Positions 5,934-7,612 of a stretch of 7,612 nt of DNA are shown one piece after another. The notes under the pieces were generated by a model. It had not been told where the DNA came from, did not search any database, and saw nothing but the letters and a program-made list of their open reading frames with translations. This DNA is from Candidatus Caenarcanales bacterium. GTDB taxonomy: Bacteria > Cyanobacteriota > Vampirovibrionia > LMEP-6097. The stretch spans positions 1 through 7,612 of the forward strand of contig JAJTHA010000088.1 in assembly GCA_021299565.1 (NCBI GenBank), written 5' to 3'. Within the stretch, counting starts at the first letter, position 1. Each line of letters opens with the position of its first letter. The position numbers were made by a program, and so were the translations under genes.

Positions 5934-5962
5934 AAGTAAGGGGTCATTTGGCTTTTAGACTG
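5910..5962. repeat. 10 bp perfect inverted repeat overlapping the operon promoter
   Basis: CAGTCTAAAA (5910-5919) and TTTTAGACTG (5953-5962) are exact reverse complements, 33 bases apart. The left arm abuts the proposed -10 and the loop contains the proposed -35. It could be a regulator site, a large hairpin, or the ends of a decayed small mobile element. The symmetry is seen directly; the role is not known. Confidence 0.6.
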
Positions 5963-5971
5963 AGGGCTTAC

Positions 5972-6001
5972 CACCTAAAAATAAATAAATTCACCTAAAA
6001 A
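5972..6001 (+). repeat. Direct repeat CACCTAAAAA, two copies 20 bp apart, upstream of fliD
   Basis: Identical 10-mers at 5972-5981 and 5992-6001 have a start-to-start distance of 20 bp, close to two helical turns, so they lie on the same face of the DNA. They sit just upstream of the candidate fliD promoter and may be activator half-sites or an A-tract upstream element. Confidence 0.5.
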
Positions 6002-6004
6002 CAC

Positions 6005-6031
6005 TAGTGAACTAGAGAAAAACACCGATAT
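6005..6031 (+). promoter_or_regulatory. Candidate sigma-28 (FliA)-like promoter of fliD
   Basis: ACCGATAT at 6024-6031 matches the core of the flagellar sigma-28 -10 element (GCCGATAA) at six of eight bases. A -35 at the expected 15-base spacing reads TAGT at 6005-6008 against TAAA, which is only a partial match. The start site would fall near 6038, leaving a leader of about 20 bases with AAAGGG. The link to fliD, a typical late flagellar gene, adds support. The strength is uncertain. Confidence 0.4.
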
Positions 6032-6045
6032 TAAAGAGCAGGGAT

Positions 6046-6051
6046 AAAGGG
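6046..6051 (+). promoter_or_regulatory. Ribosome binding site for fliD
   Basis: AAAGGG lies 7 bases before the ATG at 6059. It fixes the start of the interrupted fliD reading frame. Confidence 0.65.
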
Positions 6052-6058
6052 CACATAT

Positions 6059-7612
6059 ATGGTACAGAGTCTTTCTGGATATGGGAGTTCAAAATTGAGT
6101 TCAAACGTTAGCTTTCTTGGCCTAAATAGTAATTTTGATTCTGCCGGTTTGGTAGAACAATTAGTTAATGTTGAAACTCAAGCCAAAGTAAGACCACTAC
6201 AAACCAAAAAAATAATTTATTAAGTCAAAAAACTTTTTTAGCGAGTGTTTCAAGTCAAGTTAGCACAGCAAGAACAAATTTAAATTACAAAAATATCAAG
6301 ACTGGAGCAACATCCGTATCACCTTTAAAAATTACTACGACAGGAACCGATAAAGATCATGCAACTATAACAACTACTGATTATGCTGTTGCTCAAAATT
6401 TTGATCTGAGCATTACACAGCTTGCAACTACAAGTAAAAGAGAATCAGTAAGTTCGATCAAAGTAGATTTAACTAATGCTTCAAATATTTCAAGTGCAAA
6501 CTTCAAAGCAGGGGCAACACTTGCAAATGGCACTGTAACAATTAATGGCGTGACACAAACTTTCAGCAATTCATCTGGAACACTAGCAAATATTGAAGGC
6601 TTCTTGAACAGCTTTGCTGGTGTCACTGGTACTTTTAATACCACTACAGGAAAATTTGATCTAACAGGAGTGACCAGCTTAGGCTCTTCCGGAGACAGCT
6701 CAAACCTAATCTCAGCACTTGGTTTAGACAATGCGCCCATTAGTGGCGGCAATGTTACTGGTATTCAAAACCTTGAGGCTGTAACAGGAGCTACAAAACT
6801 AAACGCGATAGGAGTTACCGGCACAAAAATTACTATTAATGGCGCCGACATTGCTATTAATACTGCTGCAGCTGGAGATAGTGTCGCTGACTTAATCACA
6901 AAAATCAATAACAGCTCTACCGCTAAAGTTGCTGCTAGCTTTGATGCTATCAACGGAAAAATCACTCTAAACAATAAAGAAACCGGCGCTTTAGCGATCA
7001 CAACAAGCGGTGATGGCAATATAAACCCGTTAAACTTAACTGCTCAAACGCTTGGAGACAATGCCGAGTTTACTATTTCCTCTATTAATGGTGGTGCAAC
7101 TCTTGTAAGTAATTCAAATACTGTTGATGATCTTATTGACGGAGTTACTATTAATTTAGCTGAGGTCACTACAAGCCCGATAAAAGTAACTATTGCAGAA
7201 GACTCCTCTGGATACAAAACTAAAATCAACAATTTCATCACCGATATCAATAAAGTTCTTAAAACACTAAGAGATAAAAATGATAGTTTTAGTCGAGGAC
7301 TAATGTCTAACATTAAGACAAAACTTGGTGGCATAGCAGGTGCTGATGGAGTGGATACTTACACCAGCTTTATAGCACTTGGTCTTAAAAGTAATCTGGA
7401 TAGTGAGGGTAAATTTACTGGCTACAGCCTTGATAGCACTAAATTTGATGCTGCTTTTGCAGCTGCCCCTGATATGGTCAACAAGATACTTTGGGGAAAC
7501 AGTAGTGACGCTGATTCAATTTTCCCGGGATTATCAAATGGAGACAAAGGCATTTTAGTACAAGTCAATGATTTACTAGAAGACTATGTTGATCCAGATG
7601 TTGCAACAGCTG
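6059..7612 (+). CDS. fliD: Flagellar filament cap protein FliD, frameshifted near the N-terminus, 3' end outside window
   Basis: FliD forms the cap at the filament tip and promotes flagellin polymerisation. The first 54 codons end in LNSNFDSAGLVEQLVNVE, the usual 'GldtdalVeqL...E' start of FliD, followed by QTKK. They hit TAA at 6221-6223. The rest of the protein continues in the -1 frame from base 6211 (NNLLSQKTFLASVSSQ) and stays open to the window end. The switch falls at seven A's (6206-6212); one more A would join the parts exactly. The second part has two Flagellin_IN-like segments: VTINGVTQTF (from about 6535) and ITINGADIAI with SVADLITKIN (from about 6832). The conserved C-terminal region includes VDDLIDGVTINL, a stretch leading to FITDINKVLKTLRD, and FIALGLKSNLDSEGKF. 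Composition is rich in Thr, Ser, Asn and Ala, as in exported flagellar proteins. Sequencing error, phase variation, recoding and a true pseudogene are all possible. Confidence 0.88.
6206..6212 (+). other. A7 homopolymer at the fliD frameshift point
   Basis: Seven consecutive A's, read AAA AAA A in the starting frame. The reading frame before the tract ends at TAA 6221-6223. The frame that encodes the rest of FliD overlaps it from 6211. Eight A's would give a continuous FliD with TKKNNLLSQ across the junction. A plain -1 slip on two tRNAs fits poorly because a C precedes the tract, so polymerase slippage or a one-base sequence error fits better. Confidence 0.8.

Noticed and set aside
5910..6001. 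CRISPR array or insertion sequence in the operon-fliD gap
   Set aside because: There are only two copies of a 10-mer with 10-base spacing and one inverted repeat, with no transposase or spacer pattern.
6205..6214. Classical -1 ribosomal frameshift heptamer in fliD
   Set aside because: The base before the AAA AAA codons is C, so the peptidyl tRNA could not re-pair fully after slipping back. No clear downstream stem-loop was noticed.
6393..7334. Three minus-strand open frames opposite fliD
   Set aside because: They are low-complexity, Val/Leu/Ala/Pro-rich mirror images of the Thr/Asn/Ala-rich FliD coding strand, with no recognisable protein features.

Overview
This is an AT-rich stretch of a bacterial chromosome. 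The organism has an outer membrane (3' end of lpxK, lipid A synthesis), peptidoglycan (uppS, alr, an RlpA-like protein) and flagella (fliD). Genes are tightly packed, with overlapping starts and stops. A stand-alone LuxR-type regulator and short palindromic 'TCAGRATGACAG' repeats between genes are also present. The mix fits an AT-rich diderm, flagellated lineage; Vampirovibrionia/Melainabacteria-like bacteria are one possibility, but the window alone does not fix the taxonomy.

Layout: the lpxK 3' end (+, 1-617) is followed by a hairpin-forming repeat and a small LuxR/GerE-type HTH protein (+, 726-977). Converging on it with a 17 bp overlap is a two-gene minus-strand unit: a secreted PDZ protein (1498-1980) followed directly, in the same frame, by a Nudix hydrolase (961-1497). 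A divergent control region (1981-2078) separates this unit from an RlpA-like double-psi beta-barrel protein (+, 2079-2558). That gene converges, with a 4 bp overlap, on a four-gene minus-strand operon running from 5838 down to 2555: unknown exported coiled-coil protein, uppS, alr, panC. A second control region (5839-6058) lies between this operon and fliD (+, 6059 to the window end). It holds a second copy of the palindromic repeat, a 10 bp inverted repeat, a sigma-70-like promoter facing the operon, a 20-bp-spaced direct repeat and a possible sigma-28-like promoter facing fliD.

How the genes fit together: lpxK, uppS, alr and the RlpA-like protein all serve the envelope (lipid A kinase, undecaprenyl carrier, D-alanine supply, glycan-strand processing). 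panC makes pantothenate for CoA and is translationally linked to alr. fliD encodes the filament cap that promotes flagellin polymerisation.

Points most worth a second look: (1) fliD is broken by a one-base frameshift at a run of seven A's, where eight A's would restore a normal FliD N-terminus; (2) UppS carries Arg at both positions where the family has conserved Glu near the active site; (3) the PDZ and Nudix genes are separated only by one in-frame TGA followed by a GTG start with no visible ribosome binding site; (4) the control region between the operon and fliD is dense with symmetric elements.
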